NCBI RefSeq assembly: GCF_012931685.1 | Contig: NZ_JABANC010000004.1 | Coordinates: forward strand, 62,001-126,000 | Origin: Hanstruepera ponticola | Lineage (GTDB): Bacteria > Bacteroidota > Bacteroidia > Flavobacteriales > Flavobacteriaceae | DNA length: 64,000 nt | Direction: 5' to 3' | Shown here: positions 6,712 to 15,502 of the stretch, piece by piece | Numbering within the stretch: the first letter of the stretch is position 1 | Layout: each line of letters starts with the position of its first letter | Notes under the pieces: generated by a model | Told to the model about the DNA's origin: nothing | The model's database searches: none | The model's input: the letters and a program-made list of their open reading frames with translations, nothing else | Program-made: the position numbers and the translations under genes

Positions 6712-7935
6712 ATGCTAAAAACATCATCTCCCAACGGTTCCGTTAATATTGAGTTTATTGCCTTAATGGCTTCATTGATGGCCATAGTTGCCTTATCCAT
6801 AGATGCCTTATTACCTGCTTTACCAGATATAGGAAACACGTTAGGCGTTGTAGATGTCTCCAAAAATCAGCTATTGGTCACCATGATTTTTTTGGGATTA
6901 GGGTTTGGTCAGCTTATTTTTGGTCCTTTGTCTGATAGTTTTGGGCGTAAACCCATAATTTACACTGGTTTTATGCTGTTTGTTGTTGCTAGTGTTATCT
7001 GTGTGACAACCAAAAGTTTTGAAATAATGATTTTAGGACGCATCCTTCAAGGTGTCGGGCTGTCTGCTCCTCGTACTATAAGTATTGCTATGGTTCGGGA
7101 TACCTACAGTGGCGATTACATGGCAAAGGTGATGTCCTTTGTCGTGATGATTTTTATTCTGGTACCTGTTGTTGCTCCAACCTTCGGACAGTTTTTAATT
7201 ACTTTCTATGACTGGCAATCTATTTTTTATTTTAATTTGATATTTGGTGTTTTAGTGATGCTTTGGTTTTGGAAGCGACAACCTGAAACGCTTCCAGTAC
7301 AATCACGAAACAACATATCAAACAAACAACTTATAGCTGGAACCATTACCTTTTTTAAACAAAAAGACGCAGTAGCCTACACGTTTATATCTGGATTAAT
7401 TACAGGTTCGTTTATGGTGTATTTAAGTACCTCCCAACAAATATTTGAACATCAATATGATCTAGCAGATTTGTTTCCCTATATTTTTGCTAGTCTAGCA
7501 ATTGCTATTGGCTTTTCAACATTTATAAACAGCACATTGGTATTACGATTTGGTATGAAACGTATTGCCATTATTGCAGCTATCGCCTATTGCGTAATTT
7601 CTATTTTATATGTCATTCTATTTTCATCAGGTATAAACCCTGATTTATCGGTATTGGTCATGTTTTTTGGGCTTCAATTTACTGCTATAGGCTTTCTATT
7701 TGGTAATCTACGTTCTTTAGCTATGGAACCACTAGGCCATATTGCAGGTATAGGTGCTGCCTTAAACGGTTTTATTTCAACCATCATGGCTGTTCCTATT
7801 GCAAATTTTATAGGTAGCTTCGTAACAGATAGTGTACTACCGTTGTTTATTGGTTTTTCAGTATGTGGGTGTTTATCTGTTCTATTATTCTTTACAGTAA
7901 AAAACAGTTCTATAAAATCGCCTGCGACAAAATAG
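6712..7935 (+). CDS. MFS transporter, Bcr/CflA-like drug exporter
   Basis: 407 aa, 12 predicted membrane helices. The first loop motif is GPLSDSFGRKP (motif A of the major facilitator superfamily) and helix 4 carries RILQGVGLSAPRTISIAMVRD, as in Bcr/CflA DHA1 exporters that pump small drugs out in exchange for protons. It has its own promoter and overlaps the convergent marC gene by 26 bases at the 3' end. Substrate cannot be read from sequence. Confidence 0.85.
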   Translation: MLKTSSPNGSVNIEFIALMASLMAIVALSIDALLPALPDIGNTLGVVDVSKNQLLVTMIFLGLGFGQLIFGPLSDSFGRKPIIYTGFMLFVVASVICVTTKSFEIMILGRILQGVGLSAPRTISIAMVRDTYSGDYMAKVMSFVVMIFILVPVVAPTFGQFLITFYDWQSIFYFNLIFGVLVMLWFWKRQPETLPVQSRNNISNKQLIAGTITFFKQKDAVAYTFISGLITGSFMVYLSTSQQIFEHQYDLADLFPYIFASLAIAIGFSTFINSTLVLRFGMKRIAIIAAIAYCVISILYVILFSSGINPDLSVLVMFFGLQFTAIGFLFGNLRSLAMEPLGHIAGIGAALNGFISTIMAVPIANFIGSFVTDSVLPLFIGFSVCGCLSVLLFFTVKNSSIKSPATK

Positions 7936-8542
7936 CGATTACAGAGCCAATAATGTATTCGACACCAATGGCTATTACTATAAACCCAATAATACGTGAT
8001 AACGCGTTGATGCCAGAAGCTCCTAAAAACTTAACAATAGCATGTGCCGATTTTAGAATCAGATAAATGGTTGCCGTTACTAAAACCATAGCGCCTAAAA
8101 TGGTGCCTATTTGATAAGCTGTTTGATACTCTTGATTATAAGTAATTAATAATGAAATAGTTCCGGGTCCAGCTAACATAGGTATAGCCAAAGGTGTTAG
8201 AGAAATAGCATCACGTGTTTGAATATCTTTTTGTACTTTTTCACGTTTCATTCCTTTGTGCTCTTTAAACTTACCTGTTAAAAGCGCAAAACCTGATGAG
8301 GCTATAATTAAACCTCCGGCAATTTTAAGAGCATTCAAGCTTATTCCAAAAAAGGATAAAATGTACTTACCAGCGAAAAAGGATAAGAGTAATATAACAA
8401 ACACATCAATTGCTGTCCAAAACGCGGTGACGGCTCGTTCTTTCTTTGTGTTTTCTTGAGTTAATCCTACAAATACCGGAACAGTTCCCAAAGGGTTCAT
8501 GATGGAAAATAAAGCACCAAAACTAATTAAAAATAAGTCCAT
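7910..8542 (-). CDS. MarC family integral membrane protein
   Basis: 210 aa with six hydrophobic segments. Family motifs SIMNPLGTVPVFVGLT near the N terminus and PLAIPMLAGPGTISLLI in the middle identify MarC/UPF0056. No transport substrate is established for the family. I use the ATG at 8542 (MDLFLISF), which gives the normal N terminus; an upstream in-frame start at 8590 would add 16 non-hydrophobic residues. Its 3' end overlaps the MFS gene. Confidence 0.85.
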   Translation of the reverse strand: MDLFLISFGALFSIMNPLGTVPVFVGLTQENTKKERAVTAFWTAIDVFVILLLSFFAGKYILSFFGISLNALKIAGGLIIASSGFALLTGKFKEHKGMKREKVQKDIQTRDAISLTPLAIPMLAGPGTISLLITYNQEYQTAYQIGTILGAMVLVTATIYLILKSAHAIVKFLGASGINALSRIIGFIVIAIGVEYIIGSVIAILSQAIL

Positions 8543-8620
8543 AGTTTTTGATGCAAATTCCGTTCTTTTTGCTAAAACAAAGGTTACCAAATACTTAAAC
8601 TATGGTGAGCAAATGGTCAA

Positions 8621-9802
8621 TTATTTACTACTGAATGTTACCGATTTGTATTCGGATTCATCTGGTGGTCCTGCCGTAATTTGAAAATTGAGATCGCCCG
8701 TTAAGGTCATAATTACCGATGCAAAGGTAAAGCCACTTCCATCCTGATTATTAGTATTACAAACCGGGTTATCTGGGTTGTCTTTGGAACGTAAGGCTTC
8801 CATAATAATGTTGTCATCAATTAGCGGATTTCCTACCATGCGTTTTTCTAGAGCTGTCAATCGCAAATAGCTATTGGAACTCTGTAGTAGTTTGCTTTTA
8901 TTTTCTTCAGTTGGCTTATAGTCAGTGTACCACTCTTTTACATCGGTATTTACTATAGGATGATTGGTATGATAAACCGTACCATTGGTATTTTTGGGGT
9001 TGAAACGAACGACTTGATTTGCCGATGCTTCAAAGTCATACACATCGCCTTGAATTCCTATAATATAGTTTTGTCCGGAAGCATGATTAACCGTTTGTAT
9101 AAAATTGATTAAATCATCTTTATCCGTTGAATTGATAATGCGCCTAACCACAAAAGCCACTGGTAAACCAGAAGACGACGCATTCAGTTGCATGATAGTA
9201 TTAACGACTACACCTACCCCAGTTTCATTCATACCATTAAGAGCAATTAAACCTGGATGCGTTAATATTAATTGTTCTGGTCTGCTTGCGGTTCGTTCCA
9301 ACCGTATTAAGGTTTGATAACCATCAGTATAGTTTTCAATATCCATATTTTGGGCAATATAGCTAGTACTACCATTAATAGATGGAACTCCAACATCACT
9401 ACAATGGTGATTGTATAACTCGTCAATATATACCCAAAATTCATCTAGAAGATTTAGAACTAAAATATCTCTAAAGGCTTGACCAGAACCTTCTGCAATA
9501 CCTCTCACCTCTTCGTATAAATCGGGAGTCCATTTTTTTATGGCAGCTTCATAATTGGCTTGCTTATAAAAGTCGTCCAATGTTAATTCAGCATCCTTTT
9601 TAAAATATTTTGTGGTATTGGCTTTCCATTTGGTAACAATCTCACCAATTTCAGTCTTAAGCATTTTACCATGTTGTAAGCCTAATTCGTAGCCTGTTCC
9701 TGTGAGGGTCATTTCTTTTAAAACGCGACTAGTAGGTTGTTCTTGAGCCACCATATTCAATGTACATATGGCAATTAGTGAGATTACGATTCTTTTAAAC
9801 AT
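8621..9802 (-). CDS. Secreted C45 family autoproteolytic acyltransferase/hydrolase
   Basis: 393 aa. Signal peptide 1-19 (hydrophobic, ending VAQ), then a C45-like N-terminal-nucleophile hydrolase: GYELGLQHGKMLKTEI, EEVRGIAEGSG, and the HHCSDVG motif with C134 as the probable autocatalytic nucleophile, followed by SYIAQNMDIE and GLIALNGMNETGVGVV. The family includes penicillin acyl-CoA acyltransferase and acid-ceramidase-like amidases, which are cleaved before the Cys. The likely product is a periplasmic amide hydrolase of unknown substrate. The convergent neighbours suggest a single-gene transcript. Confidence 0.8.
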   Translation of the reverse strand: MFKRIVISLIAICTLNMVAQEQPTSRVLKEMTLTGTGYELGLQHGKMLKTEIGEIVTKWKANTTKYFKKDAELTLDDFYKQANYEAAIKKWTPDLYEEVRGIAEGSGQAFRDILVLNLLDEFWVYIDELYNHHCSDVGVPSINGSTSYIAQNMDIENYTDGYQTLIRLERTASRPEQLILTHPGLIALNGMNETGVGVVVNTIMQLNASSSGLPVAFVVRRIINSTDKDDLINFIQTVNHASGQNYIIGIQGDVYDFEASANQVVRFNPKNTNGTVYHTNHPIVNTDVKEWYTDYKPTEENKSKLLQSSNSYLRLTALEKRMVGNPLIDDNIIMEALRSKDNPDNPVCNTNNQDGSGFTFASVIMTLTGDLNFQITAGPPDESEYKSVTFSSK

Positions 9803-9826
9803 GGTTTTTCGTTTTATGTTAGATTA

Positions 9827-10270
9827 CTAGTTTATTAAACGACGATGGTAATTTATTTGCCCTAAATGATACGCTAAATGCATACTTAAATGTATTAAAA
9901 AAAACTCGGTTGTCATATAATCCTCAAAAGGGCGACGCTTGTATTCTTTTTGTAAATCTTCTTCAGAAAGGTTTTGGAGCGTACTTTCAATCATGGTTTT
10001 AGTATTTTCTATTTGATTGACAAGCGTATCTCGCGGAATGTTTTTACTTGAAAACTCCAAATCTCGCTGTCGTACATAACCAGTAGCGCCTAATTCGGCA
10101 CCAATAAAATGATTCAGATTGCCTACTAGATGTAAGGCTAAATTTCCTGCGGAATTTGAAATGCCACTTCTAATAGTCCAGAGCTGACTGTCATCTTCAT
10201 ACATTGCTATTTCCTCTTGTAACTTGGTAAGATCTCTTTGAAAAAGCTTAATGAGTGTATGGCTTAACAT
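9827..10270 (-). CDS. DinB-like family protein
   Basis: 147 aa from the ATG at 10270 (MLSHTLIKLF). A four-helix bundle with His residues placed as in DinB/YfiT metal-binding proteins: LALHLVGNLNHFIG in the middle and HLSMHLAYHLGQINYHRR near the end. Some members are thiol-dependent transferases, but most are unassigned. A longer frame to 10342 would run into the upstream NYN gene; the chosen start lies just after that gene's stop, so the two are probably cotranscribed. Confidence 0.75.
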   Translation of the reverse strand: MLSHTLIKLFQRDLTKLQEEIAMYEDDSQLWTIRSGISNSAGNLALHLVGNLNHFIGAELGATGYVRQRDLEFSSKNIPRDTLVNQIENTKTMIESTLQNLSEEDLQKEYKRRPFEDYMTTEFFLIHLSMHLAYHLGQINYHRRLIN

Positions 10271-10271
10271 A

Positions 10272-11033
10272 TTACTTTCTGTTTCTACGGGTTTTACGTT
10301 GTTTTTTGCGAACATATACCAATTTAAAACGGCCATTACCACTCTCGCGTTTGTCTATCTCAAAATCCTTTATAGATTCAATAAGTGGTGTGAGTTTTTG
10401 AAAGCCATAATTACGCGAATCAAAATTGGGTTGCTTTTTTTGAAGCAAGCTACCTACATCACCCAGAAAGGCCCAGCCATCATCATCAGCTAAATCTTGA
10501 ATGGTATGTGAAATAAGCTGAATAACTTTTGGTGTTACTTTATCATAATTAGGTTTAGAAGCCGTAGTTGCATCTTTGGTTCCAGAATCACTATCAGTAG
10601 CTTGTTGTTTTAATATTTCAATATAAATAAACTTATCACAGGCTACAATAAATGGTTCGGGTGTTTTTTTCTCACCTATGCCATACACTTGCATACCAGC
10701 TTCACGCAATCGGGTTGCCAGACGTGTGAAATCAGAATCGGACGAAACAAGACAAAAGCCGTTAACTTTCTCACTATAGAGAATATCCATAGCATCAATA
10801 ATCATAGCAGAGTCAGTGGCATTTTTACCTTGGGTATAGCCATATTGCTGAATAGGTGTTATGGCATTTTCTAATAGCATGTTTTTCCATTTGGAAAGAT
10901 GTGGTTTGGTCCAGTCGCCATAAATACGTTTGATTGTTGGGTTGCCATATTTGGCAATTTCTTCCATCATTTCTTTTACGTAGGCCGATGGGATGTTGTC
11001 GCCGTCAATAAGTACGGCCAATTTAATATCCAT
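10272..11033 (-). CDS. NYN domain ribonuclease-like protein with LOTUS/OST-HTH domain
   Basis: 253 aa. The N-terminal NYN (PIN-like) domain shows LIDGDN (D10, D12), an internal TDSAMIIDAMD and SSDSDF at 97-102, the acidic residues expected to bind Mg2+. The C-terminal ~90 residues (KVTPKVIQLISHTIQDLADDDGWAFLGDVGSLLQK) match an OST-HTH/LOTUS RNA-binding domain, and the tail is very basic (RKKQRKTRRNRK). It is likely a nuclease acting on structured RNA. It is followed directly by the DinB-like gene. Confidence 0.85.
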   Translation of the reverse strand: MDIKLAVLIDGDNIPSAYVKEMMEEIAKYGNPTIKRIYGDWTKPHLSKWKNMLLENAITPIQQYGYTQGKNATDSAMIIDAMDILYSEKVNGFCLVSSDSDFTRLATRLREAGMQVYGIGEKKTPEPFIVACDKFIYIEILKQQATDSDSGTKDATTASKPNYDKVTPKVIQLISHTIQDLADDDGWAFLGDVGSLLQKKQPNFDSRNYGFQKLTPLIESIKDFEIDKRESGNGRFKLVYVRKKQRKTRRNRK

Positions 11034-11184
11034 AAGGGTATTTTAATTTTGTTGGTTTTGGTAAAGTTAGTGAACTGTAATTAAACCACTAATACTTTGC
11101 ACGGAATGTTTTGTATGAACAGCATTTACTCTTTAAAGAGTATTATTGCTTTTTAACAACTTTTTATGGATAATAACTTTGTGG

Positions 11185-11275
11185 TGTTCTATATTGGCAG
11201 TACCATAACATAAGTAGGTTAAGTTTATGGTAGATTTGGGGCAAAAGGTAAGCACACGTGCTTACCTTTTTTTAT
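11185..11275 (+). ncRNA. Candidate small RNA
   Basis: About 90 nt. The upstream sequence has TAACTTTG (11174-11181), a full TAnnTTTG match. The predicted transcript has an 8-bp hairpin TACCATAA (11201-11208) / TTATGGTA (11225-11232) and ends in a long terminator hairpin. No protein gene lies upstream on this strand for that terminator to serve. Not matched to a known RNA family from memory; 6S RNA or a regulatory RNA are both possible. Confidence 0.5.
11243..11273 (+). terminator. Strong intrinsic terminator with no upstream protein gene
   Basis: A 12-bp perfect stem AAAAGGTAAGCA / TGCTTACCTTTT with loop CACG, followed by TTT. It can only terminate an RNA starting in the gene-free region on the plus strand. 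Confidence 0.85.
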
Positions 11276-11522
11276 TGGTATTTTTTCGATAACATCTGAA
11301 CTAAGAAAGATTGACCTATAGTTAACCCAAAAAAGATTTCAAGTAGCTTTTGGCGTCCTTTACTGTAAAAATGTGGATAGTTCAACATGACAGATTCCCT
11401 AGCTTGAATTGTTTTGACTTATACCTTACTCAATGTCTCTCAGGTTTTTTATTCAGCTTTTATTTACTAAATTAGTTGCTACAAAACTCAAAAACTTTAG
11501 CATCAATTAATTACAATAAAAA

Positions 11523-11894
11523 ATGAAAGTAACAGCTAAAAAAAATGAACAAGTTGCTAATATGATTTTTGGATCTATTTATCCACTTTACTTGAATAGA
11601 TTGGAAAAAAATGGCAGAACGAAAGCAGAACTCAACGAAGTCATCGAATGGTTAACTGGTTTTGATGACAGCAAAATACAAGCTCTAATTGATGAGAAAG
11701 CTACTTATAGAACATTTTTTGAAGAAGCAAACATGCATCCTAATGCCCACATGATTAAAGGCGTTGTTTGTGGTTATCGCATTGAGGAAATAGAAGATGA
11801 ATTTGAATTGTACAAACAATGTAGGCAAATGGAAAAGCTGATTGATGAATTGGCAAAGGGCCGGAAAATGGAAAAAATTAAACGCACGGCTTAA
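11523..11894 (+). CDS. DUF2200 family protein
   Basis: 123 aa. The pattern SIYPLYLNRLEKNGRTKAEL followed by EVIEWLTGFDD and NAHMIKGVVCGYRIEEIED is typical of DUF2200, a small cytoplasmic family without a known function. It is followed after 17 bases by the TfoX-like gene, so the two are probably cotranscribed. Confidence 0.75.
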   Translation: MKVTAKKNEQVANMIFGSIYPLYLNRLEKNGRTKAELNEVIEWLTGFDDSKIQALIDEKATYRTFFEEANMHPNAHMIKGVVCGYRIEEIEDEFELYKQCRQMEKLIDELAKGRKMEKIKRTA

Positions 11895-11911
11895 CCAACA
11901 AGATTCACATC

Positions 11912-12277
11912 ATGGCTTATGACGACTATCTAGCTGATAGAATTAGAAACCAACTTAAAGAAAAGCATCAACATTTTTCTGAACTTAAAATGATGGGTGG
12001 ACTATGCTTTAAGGTAGATAACAAAATGCTTTGTGGTATTCATTTAGACAAAAAGTATGGTGACAATTTACTTATGGCTAGAATTGGTGAAGATGCCTAC
12101 ACCAAAGAATTGGAAAAAAAGCATTGCCTACCTATGGACTTTACAGGAAGGCCTATGCGTGGTTATGTTTTTGTGACGCCTGAAGGCTTTGATACCGAAA
12201 CAGATTTATCGTATTATTTAGATTTGTGTTTGGCTTTTAATCCGCTAGCTAAAGCTAGTAAGTCTAAAAAGAAGTAA
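11912..12277 (+). CDS. TfoX/Sxy N-terminal domain protein
   Basis: 121 aa, covering only the TfoX N-terminal domain (KMMGGLCFKVDNKMLCGI, LMARIGEDAY, PMRGYVFVTPEGF). In gammaproteobacteria, full-length TfoX/Sxy controls competence genes; single-domain forms in Bacteroidota have no established role. The lysine-rich tail (KASKSKKK) is a family-typical end. The stop abuts the convergent purC stop with no gap. Confidence 0.8.
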   Translation: MAYDDYLADRIRNQLKEKHQHFSELKMMGGLCFKVDNKMLCGIHLDKKYGDNLLMARIGEDAYTKELEKKHCLPMDFTGRPMRGYVFVTPEGFDTETDLSYYLDLCLAFNPLAKASKSKKK

Positions 12278-13228
12278 TTAGGCTTTTAAATACAACTGAA
12301 CGTTGTGCTCAATCCGTTTTTGAATATTGGACACATCTGCCTTAATAAAAGTTTCTCCCGTAATATTTTCGTATAATTCAATATAACGTTCACTAACGGA
12401 ATTAATATATTCATCAGACATTTCAGGAACCTGTTGTCCTTCCAACCCTTGAAAACCATTGGATATTAACCATTGGCGTACAAACTCTTTAGACAATTGT
12501 TTTTGAGTCTCTCCACTATCTTGACGGTCCTGATAGCCATCAGCATAAAAATAACGCGATGAGTCTGGTGTGTGAATTTCATCAATTAATACAATTTTAC
12601 CGTCTTTGGTTTTTCCGAATTCGTATTTGGTATCAACTAAAATTAAACCGCGTGAAGCCGCTATTTCTGTTCCTCGTTGAAAGAGTTTTCGCGTATAATC
12701 TTCAAGCACCAGATAATCTGCTTCAGATACAATTCCTCTTTTTAAAATGTCTTCTCTTGAAATATCCTCATCATGGTCACCCATTTCTGCCTTGGTAGCA
12801 GGTGTAATGATAGGCTCTGGAAACTTATCGTTCTCCTTCATACCTTCAGGCATTTCAACACCACACAAAGTACGCTTTCCAGCTTTATATTCACGAGCAG
12901 CATGACCAGACATATACCCACGAATGACCATTTCCACCTTAAAAGGTTCGCATAAATGACCTACAGCTACATTCGGGTCTGGTGTTGCTGTTAGCCAATT
13001 TGGCACCAAATCTTCGGTAGCCTTCATCATTTTTGTTGCAATTTGATTTAGTATTTGTCCTTTGAATGGAATACCTTTAGGCATCACCACATCAAAAGCA
13101 CTTAACCTATCGGTAGCAATCATGATTAGTTCCTCATCATTTATGTTGTAAACTTCTCTGACTTTTCCTTTGTAAACACTTTTTTGACCTGGAAAATTGA
13201 AATTGGTATCTGTTATGGTATTATTCAT
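12278..13228 (-). CDS. purC: Phosphoribosylaminoimidazole-succinocarboxamide synthase (SAICAR synthase)
   Basis: 316 aa, the longer form of PurC. It condenses CAIR with aspartate using ATP in purine synthesis. Motifs seen: KGKVREVY near the N terminus, [15 protein letters not shown], the [13 protein letters not shown] region, LVDTKYEFG and [11 protein letters not shown]. Its start codon overlaps the phoH stop by one base (TAATG), so translation is probably coupled to PhoH. Confidence 0.93.
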   Translation of the reverse strand: MNNTITDTNFNFPGQKSVYKGKVREVYNINDEELIMIATDRLSAFDVVMPKGIPFKGQILNQIATKMMKATEDLVPNWLTATPDPNVAVGHLCEPFKVEMVIRGYMSGHAAREYKAGKRTLCGVEMPEGMKENDKFPEPIITPATKAEMGDHDEDISREDILKRGIVSEADYLVLEDYTRKLFQRGTEIAASRGLILVDTKYEFGKTKDGKIVLIDEIHTPDSSRYFYADGYQDRQDSGETQKQLSKEFVRQWLISNGFQGLEGQQVPEMSDEYINSVSERYIELYENITGETFIKADVSNIQKRIEHNVQLYLKA

Positions 13229-14181
13229 TACTCTCTATTCTCAATGCTTTTGTAGGCTTCAATAACTTTCTTAACTAATTTATGACGAATAACATCTTTA
13301 TCATCCAAAAATATCATTCCTACGCCTTCTACATTCTTTAATATCAATAAAGCTTCTTTTAGTCCAGAAATGGTACGTCTTGGTAAATCAATCTGCCCAG
13401 GATCACCCGTTAATAAAAATTTGGCATTTTTACCCATACGTGTTAAAAACATCTTCATTTGCGCATGAGTAGTATTTTGACCTTCATCTAAAATCACGAA
13501 TGCGTTGTCTAAAGTACGGCCACGCATAAATGCCAATGGTGCAATTTGAATAGTTCCATTTTCTATGTAATGAGCCAACTTTTCAGGGGCAATCATATCG
13601 CGTAAAGCATCATACAATGGTTGCATGTAAGGGTCTAACTTCTCTTTTAAATCACCTGGTAAAAATCCTAAATTTTCACCTGCTTCAACGGCCGGACGTG
13701 TTAAGATAATACGCTTAACTTCCTTGTTTTTCAAAGCCTGAACAGCCAATGCCACACCTGTGTAGGTTTTTCCCGTTCCAGCAGGTCCTATAGCAAAAAC
13801 CATGTCGTTTTTACGCATGCTCTCAACCAATTTGCGTTGGTTGGCAGTTTGCGCTTTTATCAATCTTCCGCTAACACCATGGACTATAACCTCACCACTA
13901 GCCTCACTAGTTGTATAATCATCTTTACTTTGACTGGTTAAAACACGTTCAATTGTATTTTCATCTAGTTTGTTGTATTTCATAAAATGCTCCATGAGCA
14001 TATTAAATCTGCGATCAAATTCCTCTAGTAGGTCTTCGTCTCCATAGGCCTTTATTTTATTGCCTCTGGCTACAATTTTTAGTTTTGGAAAGTATTTTTT
14101 AAGGAGTGTAATGTGGGCGTTTTGAGCACCAAAAAAATCTTTTGGTGATACCTCTTCAAGTTCGATTATGATTTCGTTCAA
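13228..14181 (-). CDS. PhoH family ATPase
   Basis: 317 aa. An N-terminal KH-like extension (about 1-100) precedes a P-loop domain with [16 protein letters not shown] (Walker A), [11 protein letters not shown] (Walker B) and [13 protein letters not shown], as in PhoH/YbeZ proteins that work with the endoribonuclease YbeY and ribosomes. It is translated just ahead of purC with a one-base overlap. Well conserved and complete. Confidence 0.9.
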   Translation of the reverse strand: MNEIIIELEEVSPKDFFGAQNAHITLLKKYFPKLKIVARGNKIKAYGDEDLLEEFDRRFNMLMEHFMKYNKLDENTIERVLTSQSKDDYTTSEASGEVIVHGVSGRLIKAQTANQRKLVESMRKNDMVFAIGPAGTGKTYTGVALAVQALKNKEVKRIILTRPAVEAGENLGFLPGDLKEKLDPYMQPLYDALRDMIAPEKLAHYIENGTIQIAPLAFMRGRTLDNAFVILDEGQNTTHAQMKMFLTRMGKNAKFLLTGDPGQIDLPRRTISGLKEALLILKNVEGVGMIFLDDKDVIRHKLVKKVIEAYKSIENRE

Positions 14182-14292
14182 AAGCTAGTTGATTTAATTA
14201 AAAATATCTATTAAGTTTTATTAGATTTGTGTTTAAACAAAACTACACATTTTTAATATGTGTTAGGTTAAAAAAATATCAACAATTCCTAT

Positions 14293-15129
14293 ATGGCAAT
14301 AATCACTTTGACGACTGACTTTGGAGAGAAAGATCACTTTGCTGGTGCGACAAAAGGAGCTATTTATAATGAATTACCTGATGTAAAAATTGTTGATATC
14401 TCTCATTCAGTTTCTCCTTTCAGTATTCCAGAGGCTGCTTACATCATTCAAAATGCTTATGTCAGTTTTCCTAAAGGAACGATTCATATTATTGGTATTG
14501 ATTCTGAAATTAATGTTGAAAACAAACACATAGCTGTTTTACTGGATGGCCACTATTTTATTTGCGCCAACAATGGTATTATGAGTATGATTTGTGCCGA
14601 AATAGCTCCTGAAAAAATCGTTCAAATAAACATTCATGATAAAATTCAAACCAGTTTTCCGGTACTGGATGTTTTTGTGAAAGTGGCTTGCCACATTGCT
14701 CGTGGTGGAACATTGGAAGTCATTGGAAAAGTTATTGACCATATTAAGCCTATAAAAAACATCATTCCTTTTGTTAATGACGATCAGACCCAGATAATAG
14801 GAAGTATTATTTACATTGATAATTACGGAAACGTTATTACAAATATTAAAAAGCCATTTTTTGAGACTATTCAAAAGGGACGCTCATTTATTATTTCGGC
14901 AAGGAATAATAAGTTTAAAAGGATTCATGAAAAATATAGTGATATAGTAGATTTTACTATTCCTCACGAAAAAAGAAATGATGAAGGTCGAGGACTTGTG
15001 GTTTTTAATGCCTCCAATTATCTTGAAATTGCAGTTTACAAAAGTAACATGGCTACCGTAGGAAGTGCCTCAACGTTAATGGGATTGAATTTGATGGATA
15101 CGGTAACTGTTAACTTTGAAAAAATTTGA
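14293..15129 (+). CDS. SAM hydrolase (DUF62, SAM hydroxide adenosyltransferase family)
   Basis: 278 aa. The N terminus ITLTTDFGEKDHFAGATKG and IVDISHSVSPFSI match the family that uses water to split S-adenosylmethionine into adenosine and methionine and is related to fluorinase/chlorinase. A two-domain layout is visible (N-terminal ~150 aa, then a beta-barrel domain with GSIIYIDNYGNVITNI). Most bacterial members are hydrolases rather than halogenases. A -7-like TAGATTTG lies at 14222-14229. Confidence 0.85.
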   Translation: MAIITLTTDFGEKDHFAGATKGAIYNELPDVKIVDISHSVSPFSIPEAAYIIQNAYVSFPKGTIHIIGIDSEINVENKHIAVLLDGHYFICANNGIMSMICAEIAPEKIVQINIHDKIQTSFPVLDVFVKVACHIARGGTLEVIGKVIDHIKPIKNIIPFVNDDQTQIIGSIIYIDNYGNVITNIKKPFFETIQKGRSFIISARNNKFKRIHEKYSDIVDFTIPHEKRNDEGRGLVVFNASNYLEIAVYKSNMATVGSASTLMGLNLMDTVTVNFEKI

Positions 15130-15134
15130 CACAC

Positions 15135-15431
15135 ATGTTTGTACGCATTGTTAAAATGAGTTTTGAGCCAAAACATATTGATGAGTTTTTGAAAAACTTT
15201 GAAATGAACAAAACTAAAATACGTCAGTTTGAAGGTTGCCAATTTCTGGAATTATATAGAGACAAAAACAATACAAACGTGTTTTTTACGTATAGTTATT
15301 GGAATTCTGAAGCCGATTTGGAAAGTTACAGACATTCCGAATTATTTAAAAATGTTTGGTCTAAAACGAAACCACTGTTTAATGCCAAACCCGAAGCATG
15401 GAGTGTTGATAAATTAGTTTCACTTACATGA
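15135..15431 (+). CDS. Antibiotic biosynthesis monooxygenase (ABM) domain protein
   Basis: 98 aa. A compact ferredoxin-like ABM domain: MFVRIVKMSF, KIRQFEGCQFLELYRD, FFTYSYWNSEADLESYRHSELFKNVW. Such dimeric proteins oxidise or bind small aromatic or haem-like substrates; none can be assigned here. The start is the ATG at 15135, 5 bases after the SAM hydrolase stop, suggesting cotranscription; a TTG at 15126 would overlap that stop. Confidence 0.8.
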   Translation: MFVRIVKMSFEPKHIDEFLKNFEMNKTKIRQFEGCQFLELYRDKNNTNVFFTYSYWNSEADLESYRHSELFKNVWSKTKPLFNAKPEAWSVDKLVSLT

Positions 15432-15502
15432 TAACATAATAATAGTCTATGTCATTTCTAACTTGTTTAGAAATCTCATAGCATTTTAAATTAGAATTAT
15501 AT

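Larger units (their letters stand above)
11034..11522. other. Gene-free stretch holding a probable small RNA unit
   Basis: 489 bases between the divergent NYN gene and the DUF2200 gene. No plausible ORF is present. It holds a -7 element at 11174-11181, two hairpins, and a strong terminator on the plus strand at 11243-11273; the rest (11280-11520) shows nothing recognisable. Confidence 0.6.

Noticed and set aside
14243-14262. ACACAT/ATGTGT hairpin ahead of the SAM hydrolase as a riboswitch
   Set aside because: Only a 6-bp stem with A/T loop; no SAM riboswitch architecture is recognisable.
14539-14874. 111-codon antisense ORF
   Set aside because: It is the shadow of the SAM hydrolase gene.
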